Below, piece by piece: positions 1 to 12,800 of a stretch of DNA of 64,000 nt. Where the stretch lies: NCBI GenBank assembly GCA_012934845.2, contig WNNJ02001313.1, positions 58,181 through 122,180 on the forward strand, read 5' to 3'. Source of the DNA: Pomphorhynchus laevis (Eukaryota; Acanthocephala; Palaeacanthocephala; Echinorhynchida; Pomphorhynchidae). Both the position numbers and the translations under genes were made by a program. The notes under the pieces were generated by a model. It was not told the DNA's origin. It saw only the letters and a program-made list of their open reading frames with translations, and did not search any database. The first letter of the stretch is position 1; each line of letters begins with the position of its first letter.

Positions 1-600
1 CACAAGTAAAATATCATCATCTCTCTGTTTAGTCCACATATTTTCTTCCTTGAAAAGCTTGATGGAAGAAGTTTTGATTTCAGTTGTTATGACAACACGC
101 TTATTCGAAGCCGGTAAAAGGGTTGACTGTAAGCTGATGGGTAGGAAAGCTGAAAAGCATTTTGCGAATCAATGTCTCAGTGTTTTTCTAAAAGTAATTT
201 AGTCTCTTTGTCAACTAACAGCAGCATATCCACGTGTGTATTCTGGTTGATGGTCATGTGCTTATAAGTACAGAAAAATACCCGGATAACGTGTAGAAAT
301 CAATTGACTTGCCTTATTTTCTTTACTATTTTCGAGTTTTTTGTATGATCTTTTGAATATCCACAAATCTAGTTTTCCACCGATGTTGATGAACTTTCTT
401 TCGTTCGAGTTTTTGCTGCGTAATAATACATTTATAATTTTAGTTGTGTTGGCAATGTGATAACTAAATAAAATAAATAAAGGGTTTTGTTAGATAACTA
501 TATAACTGATAAAAAATTAGAAATTAAAACATGCAGAAAACAAATTAAATCAATTGTCCATTCCAGTCGTAGCCTTTCCTTTATCTTCCTTCTTATCATT
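1..600. other. no gene recognised
   Basis: No open frame of convincing length is present on either strand. On the minus strand a stretch near 1-120 is open and rich in charged residues (a frame ending in RDDDILL) but stops interrupt it upstream and I recognise no family. It may be the eroded edge of a transposable element that continues left of the window. Confidence 0.3.
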
Positions 601-1050
601 ACGACCTCAGATCCAGAGGGATCTGAGACCTTCGGCTGCATCAGCGCGCCGCCTTTAGACTGAATCATTCGGGGTCCTTCACCCTCTAAGTATCCAGTCG
701 ATACGGACTATGGTCGGTAATCTCTAGATGAGGAGTTTGAGAAACCTTAGTATTTGCTTTGGGGGACGTCTTCTTGAAAAGAAAACTAATCCCGAGATAC
801 CCGAGTAGTCCAGAGGCGCACTTGGGTTTCCCATTCAATGGCAGATGCTTGGCCCGTTTCAGAGCCTACTAGCTCTCTTCAGGATACGTTTAAATCTATC
901 CAGGTCAACTTTCGCTGACCAGTTCACCGTAAAAATGGACTGGTCAGCATAGATGACCAGTTCATCTATGACCTACATAGATTGTCGCGGATTTTACGGG
1001 CAAGCGCTTTCTTATAAATGGAGATGAGGGAGTTTGAATCGAGATAAATC
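601..1050. other. GC-richer stretch without a recognised gene
   Basis: This stretch is visibly richer in G and C than its surroundings and joins the decayed LINE at 1050-3640 without a clear boundary, so it may be that element's 3' part. No reverse transcriptase motif was found. Around 610-635 there is a small palindrome centred on CAGATCC/GGATCTG. Confidence 0.3.
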
Positions 1051-1479
1051 ACAGATCTTTAGGGCATGAAATCGATTTCTTTTTTGACATAAAAACACGA
1101 CGGCTGATATTAATGCCAGCAACATCGGACGGGGAGGCTAGTAGCATAGTGATGGCGACATACTTTCTCTGACTGTCTGTCAAAAGCTGACAGACCCGAG
1201 TGGAAAGTGGCACGTGGTATTTGGAGGTGCCTGGAAGTGACCCGAGGAGTTTAGGATATCTGTAACAGATAAGTCCCTGCTCCTGAAGTCGCCCCAAGGC
1301 GGGAATGGTTGGGGAGATCGATCGGCTCATAATTATGTAGGTATAGTGATTCCTTCAAAACTTTGTCAAGGCCTATGCTACCGATCCAACCCAATGCTCT
1401 CTCTTTCCAGCAGACAAACTTCTCCCTATTAAATATCTTCCAAAAGGAAGACTGAGAATGGTTAAGGCAAGAAATGATC

Positions 1480-2420
1480 ACCTTATTCCTACTCAACTGA
1501 AACCTGAATATAATGCTCCAATATTCATTCGAGAAGACCTGTGTGGCGTAAACAGAGAGATTAGGAGGTGTAGCATTTTAGCTAGTGCCTTGAGTTTTGT
1601 TGGAGTGGGATTGTATATATGATCTTTATAGGTAGTCGAAAGAAACCCGGTAGCTTGCGATGATAGGTAGGAATTAAATTCGGTCAAAATTTCATTACCA
1701 ATTTTGGGGAATAGTTGGATAGCTGCCTGAAAGAAAGCCACTCTGATGAGGTCAAAGTGAAACCTCCTTCTAAGCAACGTATCTTCTTCCATCCGCCAAC
1801 GAATTAGGTCATTATAGGTGATCTGTTTTTGACGCGACGGTTCAGTACAGAGGGGTTTTAACAACAACATCTTATGAAGCAGTAATATGTCGAGGAGAGA
1901 ATTAGTTGTTGACCAATGAAATGTGGGGGACGGTGGTTTATGAATAAGGTGGTCGTTCTTGGCTCTGCGGAGTGCTGTATTAATCCAACGACCATTATGT
2001 CATTGAAGTCACCAAGTAACATGTCATAGCCACTACCTAAAATACGGTCCAGGAGCTCACGGCTCTTGTTAATTCCCCCTGGTCTAATATAGATATTGGC
2101 TATACTAATATGTCCCCCGTTTTTACAATGAGATATATAGCCAAACAAGTCAGGGCTGGAAAGGAATAGTTTAAAAGGAAGGATGATCGTAAGGAGCATT
2201 TAACTAGGGTTAAAAGATCTTGAGATGAAGAGGAGTGAGGGAGGGGTATGTACGGAGTAAATTTGGTGTAAATATGCTTAGGGATAAATCGAGTAATGTC
2301 CTAAGGGAGACGGGTAGACCGCGTCTTTTGAAGGACTATAACATCTGCATCTCTACCAGATAGAAGCCTAAGGGCGGAAGCACCTCCCGAATTCCACTGA
2401 AGAATATTCAGTGGAAAAGG
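1480..2420 (-). pseudogene. LINE ORF2 remnant: APE-type endonuclease domain
   Basis: Reading minus from 2420 gives PLNILQWNSGGASALRLL followed by DADVIVLQKT, the N-terminal strand and active-site region of LINE apurinic-type endonucleases (family consensus ILQWN...VILLQET); the usual catalytic E appears as K here. Further on (1858-2199) comes ISIANIYIRPGG and YDMLLGDFND, the GDFN catalytic motif. The part at 1493-1870 is an open 125-residue stretch, probably the linker towards a lost RT domain. Frame breaks lie between these blocks, so the ORF cannot be functional. Confidence 0.65.
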
Positions 2421-2639
2421 CTCTTGATTACTTCCCATTGTGTTACGTCAGCTTAAGTGGGATGCCCCTTCTAGCCCAGATCAGAGTTGGGAAGGCTGCC
2501 ATTACCACAACCGGCCAAGCTATAAGAAATCACTTGCCCACCGGCTATATCTTTATTTCCCAAGGAGGTTGTCGCTACTTCCCAGCCATTATCCTTCTTG
2601 GTCAACTTTAAAGAGTCCATACTCTGTTTAGAAGCATTT

Positions 2640-3609
2640 CGTTTTTTTTATGAAGATGGGGCTTTCTTTGAGTACGTCGTAATATTCGTCGTTATAGGAG
2701 AACGTAACTCTTCAAACTTAGTCACAAGGTATTGAGTTAAAGTTCGCAGCTTGTTCATATTTGCCTGGTGCCTAGCATCTATAAGCTTAATGATATCTGA
2801 GTTTGTCATTGTAATATTGGCTATTGGCCGAGCAGGCATCAGCGAAGTTGGCAGTCTTGCAGGGTGATCCACAATGCCGCTTCTTGTAGTCTTTAACGTA
2901 GCCACATTTTCTGGACCAAAAAAGGATGTTCACCGCCGCAGTTAGAACAATGGGAAGGCAATAAACACTTCCCCAAATTAACATCAGATGATCCGCAAAC
3001 CCCACATGTCCGGGTACGCTCGCAATTATAAGCTTAATGCCCTCATTGATGAAATACATTACAACGGGGCTACGTCAGGTGATAGGAGTCTATAAGTGTG
3101 AATGACACATTGTGTCCCATAAAGGGGTTACATGCACTGTTTGATAGGCATTTAGTCTGGACAACATACGTTGAGCAAAATGCAATTGGTAATGATAGAC
3201 CGTTTCTGCCCGTGATAGAACGCATATTATGTACTTTATAAGTAGATTATAGAGCCCTTACATCTTCCTCTGACATGAAGGGCGGAAAATTGTTTATTTT
3301 TAATGAATCCTGAATTGGCTTGAAAGTTGTCGTTCCGTAATCTGTTAAGTTCTTCTCGAAAAATTCCAAATAGGCTTCCGCGATATCTGAGGTGCAGAAG
3401 GAAATGCAAACCTCAGACTCAAAATATCTTATTGAATTGAATAAAATTCTATTTTTGTAAGCAACAGTGAACTCTCTCAGGAACTTATTAAAAAGGTGCT
3501 GTCTTTCGAAAGGTTGTAGAAGTTTCACTATAACAAGGTTTACCAATTTTGGCACAGAAGGTAGTTCTCCCTCCGTGCTCGAGAAAAAAAAACTGAGAAG
3601 AAACACCAC
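2640..3609 (-). pseudogene. LINE ORF1 remnant with zinc knuckles
   Basis: The first half (3247-3609) encodes a 120-residue open stretch with a beta/alpha pattern ending in SEEDVRAL, consistent with the RNA-binding part of LINE ORF1 but not diagnostic. Between about 3010 and 2890 two zinc-knuckle-like clusters can be read: CGVCGSSDVNLGKC and CSNCGGEHP, the second followed after a frame change by RKCGYVKDYKKRH. The CxxCGGxHP...RKC.VYK-like pattern is typical of Gag-like ORF1 proteins of Jockey/I/CR1 LINEs. The C-terminal part (2648-2905) is a helical stretch with Q/N-rich segments. At least one frame change separates the knuckles from the tail. Confidence 0.6.
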
Positions 3610-3640
3610 TTACCTTTTCATCTTTAGCAGGAATAATTGT

Positions 3641-5629
3641 TTCCATTGAGCGCTTTGATCCTCCGATAATTGCCACTGACATAAATTTTTCTAAAGTTTT
3701 TTTTTCTGAAAATAAATTCTTTTAACAGTTTTGTTACCAAAAATAAAAAAATCTCTACTTACTTGTTTATTTGGAAAAAGCGATTTTCTGGAATTGTTTT
3801 AAAGTTCCGACAGCATGTTACTAACCATAAATATAAATGTTTATGCGAAAAAATGTGATAACTAATTTTTTTGTTATTAACACAAAATCGTTGATCTTTG
3901 TTTGCAGGTATTTGAACGCCGTATTCTTTCGACCTTATCATTTTTACGTTCGATCATTTGTTTTCCACCAGCAGTTGATCACCATCGTAAGGTTTTCCAA
4001 TCAGCGCATTCTAATCGGTGTTAATTGTACTTTTACGACCTAATTTTATTTTGAATATGATATCGTTTTACTTTTAATTTTACTTTTGATACCAAACATG
4101 TTGCATTAAGTCGATATAGACGGTGTGCTTAAAATAGAAATTGCTTGTAAAACTACCACTTAGAATGCTTTAAAACAGCTTTTCGTAATTGTAAATTTAG
4201 ATTATTATAAAAAACATTATTTGTACTGCATACTTTATTTAACATTTATAATTTCTAAGAAACAAACCCAACTCTATATAAGTAATGCTGAATACTGAGA
4301 AAATTAATCCATCGTCAATAGTGATCGACAGAACTTTTACGCTGAGAGGTGTACAAATCACTACAAAATTGAACTTTGATTACTTAAGATTAATCAAATT
4401 CTAATTACAGACTTACAATTTACATTTTTGCTAAATTAAGATTAAATAGCTTATAAATAGCTTAAAAACTAATAGGTTTTTGCTTTAAACGCAAGAAATC
4501 TAAAAAAATAAGGCGTCCTCACAGATTAAAAAATAATATATTATGTGCTGCATTAAAAATTGTTATTACGTAACATCGAGATCTGGCTTATACATGGTTG
4601 TTTCATTTGTTTTTTATATTTCATCTGATTAAATCACATTCTTCAAATATACAATCGACGATAAATATGTACTTTTTAAATTCAATTAAAATATAATTGC
4701 CTAATAAATCTCAGTTCATTAATAATAAATTAGTTAATCAATTAGTTAAATTAATTGAACTTATTAATTAATTGCATCAAACAGATCTAAAAGCATCAAA
4801 CTAAAGCAATTTATTCGATTTTAGTGTTTTATTGAATTTTATCTGATTTTAAAGTTTGTCCTTTTAATATCATCTAATTAAATTATATTACTTTATAATT
4901 TATATCTAATTTAAATTAAATCGAGATTAATTAATTTAATCAATTTGGTGATTAAGTTTTAATCTTCGTTATTTCGTTATATACATGTTGAATTTTTGAT
5001 TCAGGAAAATAAATTCTGTCTGTAACTAGCAACATTATTATTAAATTTTTTTAAAATAAGTAAGTAAAATAGTTTTAATAAATAGTTTTGAATTAGGATA
5101 TATATCTTAATTTTTATTTCATGCGTCTAGATATTCAGAAAATACATGATTAAATAAATAATTTAAATATTAAGTTAATTTAAATATTAAGAGATATGAC
5201 TTTATTAAAATACATATACATCATGTGAACAATATAAATTATAATTTAAAATAACAAATTTTTATACTAATAAAAACATTGTATACTTTCAGGTACACAA
5301 TGTTTACTTTTTGTATACTTTTTTTTTGTCATTTAATATTATATTTTATTTAAATTTGAGATTAGGTGTTTCTATCTGACAATTTTGTCAAATGTTTCTT
5401 AATAGCGTAATCTGCATCAAGGTATTATGTTGAAATTTTAAAAATACTTAAAATAGTATTTCTATTATATATTTCTATATTTCTATTATATTTCTATTAT
5501 GTTTCTATATCAATTATTTCTACTTTAATTGTATTAGATGTTTACTGTATAATTATGATAATGCAATATAAATTTAGCTCGGTAGTAAAACTGAATAGCT
5601 TCAGAAATAAGATTCTCACTTTATTTTGT
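3641..5629. other. AT-rich intergenic sequence
   Basis: About 2 kb of very AT-rich DNA with no convincing frame, many short ATTAATTAA-type palindromes near 4700-4770, and no RNA gene that I recognise. Small open stretches (for example 3837-4043) lack any coding signature. Confidence 0.5.
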
Positions 5630-6345
5630 GGAAATAACTTACAATGGAGATTTAAATTTCTGTATTTGTAATGTATTTTCATGTTCAGCCTGATATATTA
5701 AGATAATTAATGATATGAGATATAGGAAATAACTGGCAAATGAGATTTAAACCGCCGTCTTCATGACGTATTTTCATCTTTGACCTATGATATATTAAGA
5801 TTTTAAGATGATTAATGATAGAAGATATAGTAAATAACCCACAAATGAGATTTGAACCTCAGTCTTTATTATGCTTTTTCATGTTTAGTCTATGAGATAT
5901 TAAGATATTAAGATAATTAATGATAGATAGATGAAATAGCTTACAAATTAGATTTGAACTGCAGTTTCAAGATGTATTTTCATCTTTGGCCTATGATATA
6001 TTAAGATAATTAATGATAGAAAATGGAAAATAAATAACATTCAAATGAGATTTGAACTGCCGTCTTCATGACGTATTGTCATATTTGACATGAGTTATAA
6101 AGATAGTTGATGATAAATTGAATTTGAATGAGGATTGCGACGGTGTGATAACATTCAGAAAATTTACAACTGTTCAAGCAAATTACAATTGCTTAAGATG
6201 ATGCCAGCTAGACATCGAAATATTCAATTCAATAAATTTTGCGTTAGTTTTTGCCATCTTTCTTCTAATTTAAATAATTAATGATATAAGCTACTTGAAA
6301 TAACACACAAATGAGATTTGAACCTCCGTCTTTACGACTTGAATG
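5630..6345 (-). repeat. degenerate tandem repeat carrying a tRNA-like box B
   Basis: About five or six diverged units of roughly 100-125 bp follow one another (unit landmarks near 5640, 5735, 5840, 5940, 6040 and 6305). Each contains a block reading GAGATTTGAACC on the plus strand, whose complement GGTTCAAATCTC is a good match to the internal Pol III box B / T-arm of tRNA, followed by a variant of GACGGCGGTTT and, on the other side, ATGATATATTAAGAT. This looks like a tRNA-derived SINE part, in minus orientation, that was amplified in tandem. A box A candidate (TAGCTTCAACGTGGTG, minus strand) lies near 6380-6395. Confidence 0.55.
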
Positions 6346-6766
6346 TTTGTTAAATTGAATTTAAACGCTGTACACCACGTTGAAGCTAATTGACAGTAAT
6401 TGTTACATTCATAAGCATCGCTGATATCGATCAATCCACATCAGCTAAAAAAACTAAAATAGTACAGCTAATTATGCTATATTTTTGACTTGTGAAGTGT
6501 ATAGCAATTAATTATAGTCGCTGAAGTAATTAGCAGAGACAGCGATTGGTGGCGTAGTGACAAATTGTAAGTTGTATTTTTCATTATTATTAAATCTATT
6601 AGCCATCATATAGCGGCACAACAAGATACAGTTACGCTTAAAACCAAGTCTCCAAATAACAGTGCATTTGTCGCGAGCATACTCTGCATAAAAATAATAT
6701 AACGCAGATATAAAAAAACATAGTATTAAGCCCTCATATAAACCAGAACAGTCCCTGTCTATCGTA

Positions 6767-6845
6767 ATGAAGTCATTATTTAACACTGATAATTGTGGCA
6801 TTATAAATGGGTGTCGATTTGAGAATGATATTATTCATGACTCAG
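6767..6845 (+). CDS. homeobox gene exon 1
   Basis: Opens with ATG at 6767 and encodes 26 residues (MKSLFNTDNCGIINGC...) before the donor CAG|GTTTGT. The 49 bp intron that follows (6846-6894) ends in a pyrimidine-rich GTATTTAG acceptor. The leftover G joins AA of exon 2 to form a Glu codon. An upstream in-frame exon cannot be excluded. Confidence 0.55.
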
Positions 6846-9800
6846 GTTTGTATTTATTGATTTTCTTATTTGCGTACTCAATCGTCGTATTTAGAATGCA
6901 ATTGTCTGATATGCACATGGAAAAATTGTAATTTACAATTTGGCAACAACGGTCACTTGAATCTAGTTATTGGTGACAGTTTCGACAAGCAAACTAGCAA
7001 ATCTCGTAGAAGACAACCTCCTGATAATACAGAGCGTAATGTTTCAACTAGAAATAACAAGAACCGTTTGGATAATAACCTCAACGATACATTAAGGTAT
7101 ACTTTAAATTGATTTTTATTTAAACCAATTATTCGCTTATATCTCAGTTTAAGTGAAACAAAAAAGTGCATAAATAAATAAATAAATTATTTATTGAATT
7201 TTATTTATTTATTATATTTAATTTATTTATTTATATTAATGAATAAATAAATTTAATTGTAAATCAGGCAAATCGGCATCATTATTTATTATACAATTTA
7301 GATCCAATATTTCGGTGGCACGTGTTCACACCATTATCAAGGATTATTCAATCTCAAAATAAATTAAAAGTAGCACAAAAGATAGTTAGTCGCTATATAT
7401 TTGACCTTTAGGTGATAGTAAAAATTGTCCAGCTATCGTTCGATGATTTAATTTCAGAGTAAAGTCTGCTTTATTTCCTGAAATGATTCTATGCTCACTG
7501 AGGCTAATGAAATAGCCTCAGTGAGCATAACTTCCATTACTTTTCTTTTTAGATGTATTAGCCTCAACTTTTAAAGTTATTATGGAGTATACATCCAGAA
7601 TATGATTGGAATTTGTCACATGTTGTGACATGGTACAATTTAATTTGGATTTGTTTAATGGATCGTTCTTAATCGTTGTTTTATGTTATTTTGATCTTAT
7701 ATTCAATGCTCTTGTCGTTTGTCCTACATAATGTAGTGAGCAAGTTTCACATTTGAAAGCATAGATGTCTCCTAGCTTATTCTGTTTGGGCTTAATCTTA
7801 AATAAATTTGCTAATTTGGTCGTGCTCGAGTGAACGGGATCAGTCTTTTTTCTTCATTTCAATTTTTAATAAATTTCCGTTTGAGAAAGGCATTAGCTGT
7901 TGAGTCGCTTAGCGAGATTGTTGTTGCTAAGCGAGCCAAGCGACTCAATTGTATGCCAAAAACGTTGTACAACAATAATAGATTTTGTATCTCTAATGGA
8001 TATGATTTTTCAAATAAAATAAAAAAGTCGAATCCAAAATTCAAATATATAGCGACTAACTATTTTTTGTGCTACTTTTAATTTATTTTGAGATTGAATA
8101 ATCCTTGATAATGGTGTGAACACGTGCCACCGAAATATTGGATCTAAATTGGATAATAAATAATGATGTCGATTCGCCTGATTTACAATCTAATAACCAT
8201 TGGAGACACCTATTAACAACAAATCATCTAAAGTATCAATATCCATCTGCCGAATGGGCGATGGAGGGTATAGGTCAAATACAGTCGAATACGAAATATC
8301 AATATCAGTCGAATGCAATATCAGATACAAAAATGTCATAGGTTGTTGAGCAGCAATTAAGTCCGTGTTATTTATTAGATCCTATTTGAACAAAACTTTC
8401 CATGAAGGCTGTCAAGAGAAAATCTGACAAGACGAGGAAATTGGCTGGTATGCCAATTTGGAGCAAGAACCTTTTCAAGATAAACAAAAAAAAACATTAA
8501 GAAAGTTCTATTTTGATTTAAGCAATTTGTTCGAAGTTCAGAAGTGGATCCCGTCAAATAGCTTATATCCCAAATGTAATCATTGAAAGTACCATCAGTG
8601 GAAAATATTCACCAGCGGTAACATAGACTCTTTAATTTAAAAGCATGGCTGAACTCATACAATATGGAATTTTACATGCAAACACCTCAAAATGATGATC
8701 TACTTGAAGTCAAATTGAAGCAAATGTAGCAGGATTGTGTATACGTTTGCATGTAAATGGTGTATACGTTAGCCTACCACCGGCTCGGAATTTAAACACT
8801 CATTTTAGCTAGGTTAACCTATGAAACAAGATGTTTTAATTTTTGAAAATATTCTGAATATTATATGCTATCAAATATATGAACATTATATAGAGTGATA
8901 ACCTAATGCATCGCATGAGCAATGTTGTTTTCGAGAGTTAGGTTGGCGGTCAGTTTTATATCCAAATTTAGGTTTATACTATCGAATTTATTAGTAAAAT
9001 ATATTAAAATGGCGTACAAAAAATGATGTTTCGAGCACGCTTCTAGGCCTTAGAATTGATACAGCGCTATTTGCTTAAGATCCTGGACGTTATCCATGTT
9101 GCTCAATCGGATAAAAGTTGAGTACATAGACAGAGAGTCTACGATACAATATAAAGGAAAACGGTTGGATTTTCACGTTTAAGGTTGGTTTTGTAATGTT
9201 GACTTTTCATTACAACGAAATCATACGGACTTAGCGTACAAGTACCGTAATAAGGATTCTTCTTTATTCCGGTTTTTAATAATACTATTAAAGTTTATTT
9301 AATATAAATTAAAATATTGAAATTTGTAATTTAAGTGTACACACGTTATGGAGGTATCGACGGAGTTTATGTCAATTAACAGAAATTCATAGATTGATTT
9401 TACATTTATGATTAAACTTTCTAAAACTTTAATCGGTTTCGAAAGACAGTAAAATGAGTCGATTTACAGTAATTTGTCGAGTTATAAATGCTGTATTTAT
9501 ATTTAGACATTTTTAAATATAATTTTTATGCTATGACATAAAAATCACCAAATACCAAATATAATCACCAAATCACCAAGATTTTCTTTTTATATAAATT
9601 TAAATTATTGCAATAATTTAAATGAACGAAAAGTACAATTAATTTTAAATGATTAAAAATAAGATAATATATTATAATAATAAATAAATTAGTAATAATA
9701 AAATATATAATATTTTAAATATTAAAAATTCCTGTTAAGCTACAATTTTACTAAGTTTTACTACATCTAATGCTACATTTAATCTGTTACTATAGATTTT

Positions 9801-12800
9801 ACATGATACTTTATAATATTATACTATATAATATAATATTATATTATATTATATATTACTACATTATTTTACAGATTCAAGTGTATCTCTAAAACTATTG
9901 ACTGAAAACGATAAATTTATAAAGTAGATACTTAATTTTAGTCAAATATTATTAAATTATAAATATTTATAACATGATATTCTTCTAAATACTTATAGGA
10001 AAGTATTTATCAATTGAAAATATATTTTATAAACTTATAAATAAGTTTATAACTTATCAATAATTTATAATTTATATATTTATAGCTTATATCTTTAATA
10101 TATAAATTTATCAACTCATGCTTAAATAGCAAAGCTTTCTTTACGATTTAAATCATTTTAAAGATTTTTAATATTTATATAAAAATATTCTATATTAAAT
10201 AAATATTTTTAAATATAATTTATAAATATTCAAAGTTCCTTGTATGAATATTCATATGTATCTCTAGATATATATCTACTGCAAACGATAAATTTATAAA
10301 TTAAAAACTTAATTTACTCTAAATATTTTTAAATTCTAAATATTTATAAAATTATATTCTCCTTAATACTCGGAGGAGAGTAATATGAACTTTTAAATTT
10401 TTAAATTAAATCAGAAATGATCTAATTTTGTACAAATTGTGCAGTTTTATTTTTTAATCTTATAAAATAATCTGTTTAAAAAAAGAATTAAATAATTTTT
10501 AATATTTTATATTTATTAACTATTCTATCATTTAACTCAAAAGTATTGAGTATATCATGTCCGCGTAATATTATCTCTGTAAATAAGTTGGAAAAGAAAT
10601 CTACTGATTCATGAACGGTGCAAGAATTACTGCTATATTGGGATAATATTGAGATATTGCGTTTTTATATTTAAAATTATAAAATATCATAAGCTTTATA
10701 AAATATTATATATTTAATATAATATATTAAATATTATATTATAATATATTATAATATATTATATTATAATATTTATATATTTTATATATATTATATATAA
10801 TATATTAATATATTTAATATATATATTTTATTATATATTTATTCGAATAAGCTTTTTATTAGTTCCTCAAGTTTATTACGGTTCAATAATATTATTAGGA
10901 TTCAAGAACAAAATAAAGCAGAAGCGGCAATTGATTTTGGCGTTATTGTGCAAAGAGAAAATAGTACAATGATTTTACCGCCTCTTCAACGCATACGATT
11001 TTCACAGGAACAATTAAGCCAACTGACAAAGTACTATAATAATATATCGCGGAGGCCATCTCGGGATGATATTTTAAGAATTTCTGTTCAGTTGCAAGTT
11101 CCCGATAGATGCATAAAGGTATGATATATTACGATGTGTCATTTAGGATACCAACCATTCAGGTTGATTACGATAAATTATTACGAAATACATAAATACA
11201 TTTGGCGAATAAATGAATTATAGCTTCAATATGATTACATTATAAGCGAATATACATGTCATATATAATCATGAATGTGTTGGCGATACGCCAATTACCA
11301 CGTATAATTTCTAATAACATACTTTAATATAATAATTCCAATCGATATAAGTGATTGTAATAATGATAGACATAATGAATAATCATCTTTAATGTTATAA
11401 CTTATAAAACTTTGCCTTTGTGGTGTAGGCGTTCAATTGCATGTAGTGTTCTGTAAGCGAGGTCAGAACTGATGCACCATTGCATATTTATACGGCAGTA
11501 CTTATGCGTTGCATTAGGAAGGAGCCAGCCCGCGGGTCGTCTACATATCGGCGAAGATTTTTGCTGAGCAAACGGAATAAGTTAGATGCTTCCTTGCCCA
11601 TCCCACCAGTGGTTTCGATGGCTATGAAAATAAAATCTATTCCTAGTGCTGAAATTGCGTCGTACTTTATTCTCTTTCTGCCTTCAGCTTCCGTAGCTAC
11701 TGATCTGGCTCCTGTTAGAGCTGTCGCTTTGTGACTGGGAGCTAGCGGGTCCACGCATGTGAAGTCCCAACATCCGAATTTGCCGCATTACAATGGGACT
11801 ATTGTAACACCATCTGTGTGTTTGCCATTAGATCGGAACAACCCTGGAGGTTCTAGACGGCTTGGGATTTGGGCCTTTTTAACGTTATGTATTTGCAAAT
11901 CGTTTGCAACACACGCAAAATGATATTTAAAACAGAACTCATTTGGAGCATATTCAAAATACTGATTTATTTTTATATTTCGCTAGCTGCTAGTACCATC
12001 ATCATGAATGTATTTCCAATGTTTTTTAAAAATTTATTTTATATTCAATTGTAAACCATTGAACTATTTCACCTTCACAACGATCTAGTAACGTGTATGC
12101 TTAATTAAAGCACTTAGGTGATTAGTATTAACGATAATGTAGACTGTATCTTCGAGATACTGAAAAATCTTTGCATACTAAATATTTGATAGCCTATTAT
12201 GACTATAAGCGAAAAGCATAAAATGTTTAAAGTAAAAAAGTAAACTTTTAATATGTTGATCGTTTCCATTGTTATTCAATCAATTGACACTTTTTGATAC
12301 ATTATCTTTTAAAATGAGAAAATAATTTAATTTAGATAATATCATCATTAAAATAATAAGTTTACAATAAAATACATTGTTTGGCAAACTTTTATATACT
12401 TTTCCGTCATTTTAACTTATATTCCATAACCATTGTTTATTAATATTAAAAAGTAATTTATCAAAATATTAGGAAAATAAGACAGGAAAAGGAACAATTT
12501 TGATATGACCAACGTACAATAGAGGTGTATTTGAGGAGCAATCTAATAAAAAGCGTTAGACCAGTTTCCGTGCCCAACAACTATTGTCTAGTTAAGTATG
12601 TTTAAAATATTTAAAGTAAAAAAGTAAAATGTTAATATCTTGATCGTTTCCGTTTTATTCAATCGATTTATGCTATTTGCTACATGATATTTTAAAATTA
12701 AAAAAAAATTTAATTTTATAATATCATCATTAAAATAAGTAGTTTACAATAAAATACATTTTTTTGCAAAATAATTTTCCATCCTTTAGACCTATATTCC

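Larger units (their letters stand above)
1050..3640 (-). mobile_element. decayed non-LTR retrotransposon with CCHC ORF1 and APE endonuclease
   Basis: The minus strand carries the remains of a two-ORF LINE of the Jockey/I/CR1 sort. ORF1 remains lie at about 2640-3609 and the endonuclease at about 1860-2420, followed by open but unrecognised stretches at 1251-1870 where an endonuclease-RT linker would be expected. I find no reverse transcriptase palm motif, so the element is incomplete or very eroded. Order and strand of the two domains (zinc knuckles, then endonuclease about 230 bp later) match the family architecture. Stops and frame changes are frequent, indicating an old copy. Confidence 0.65.
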
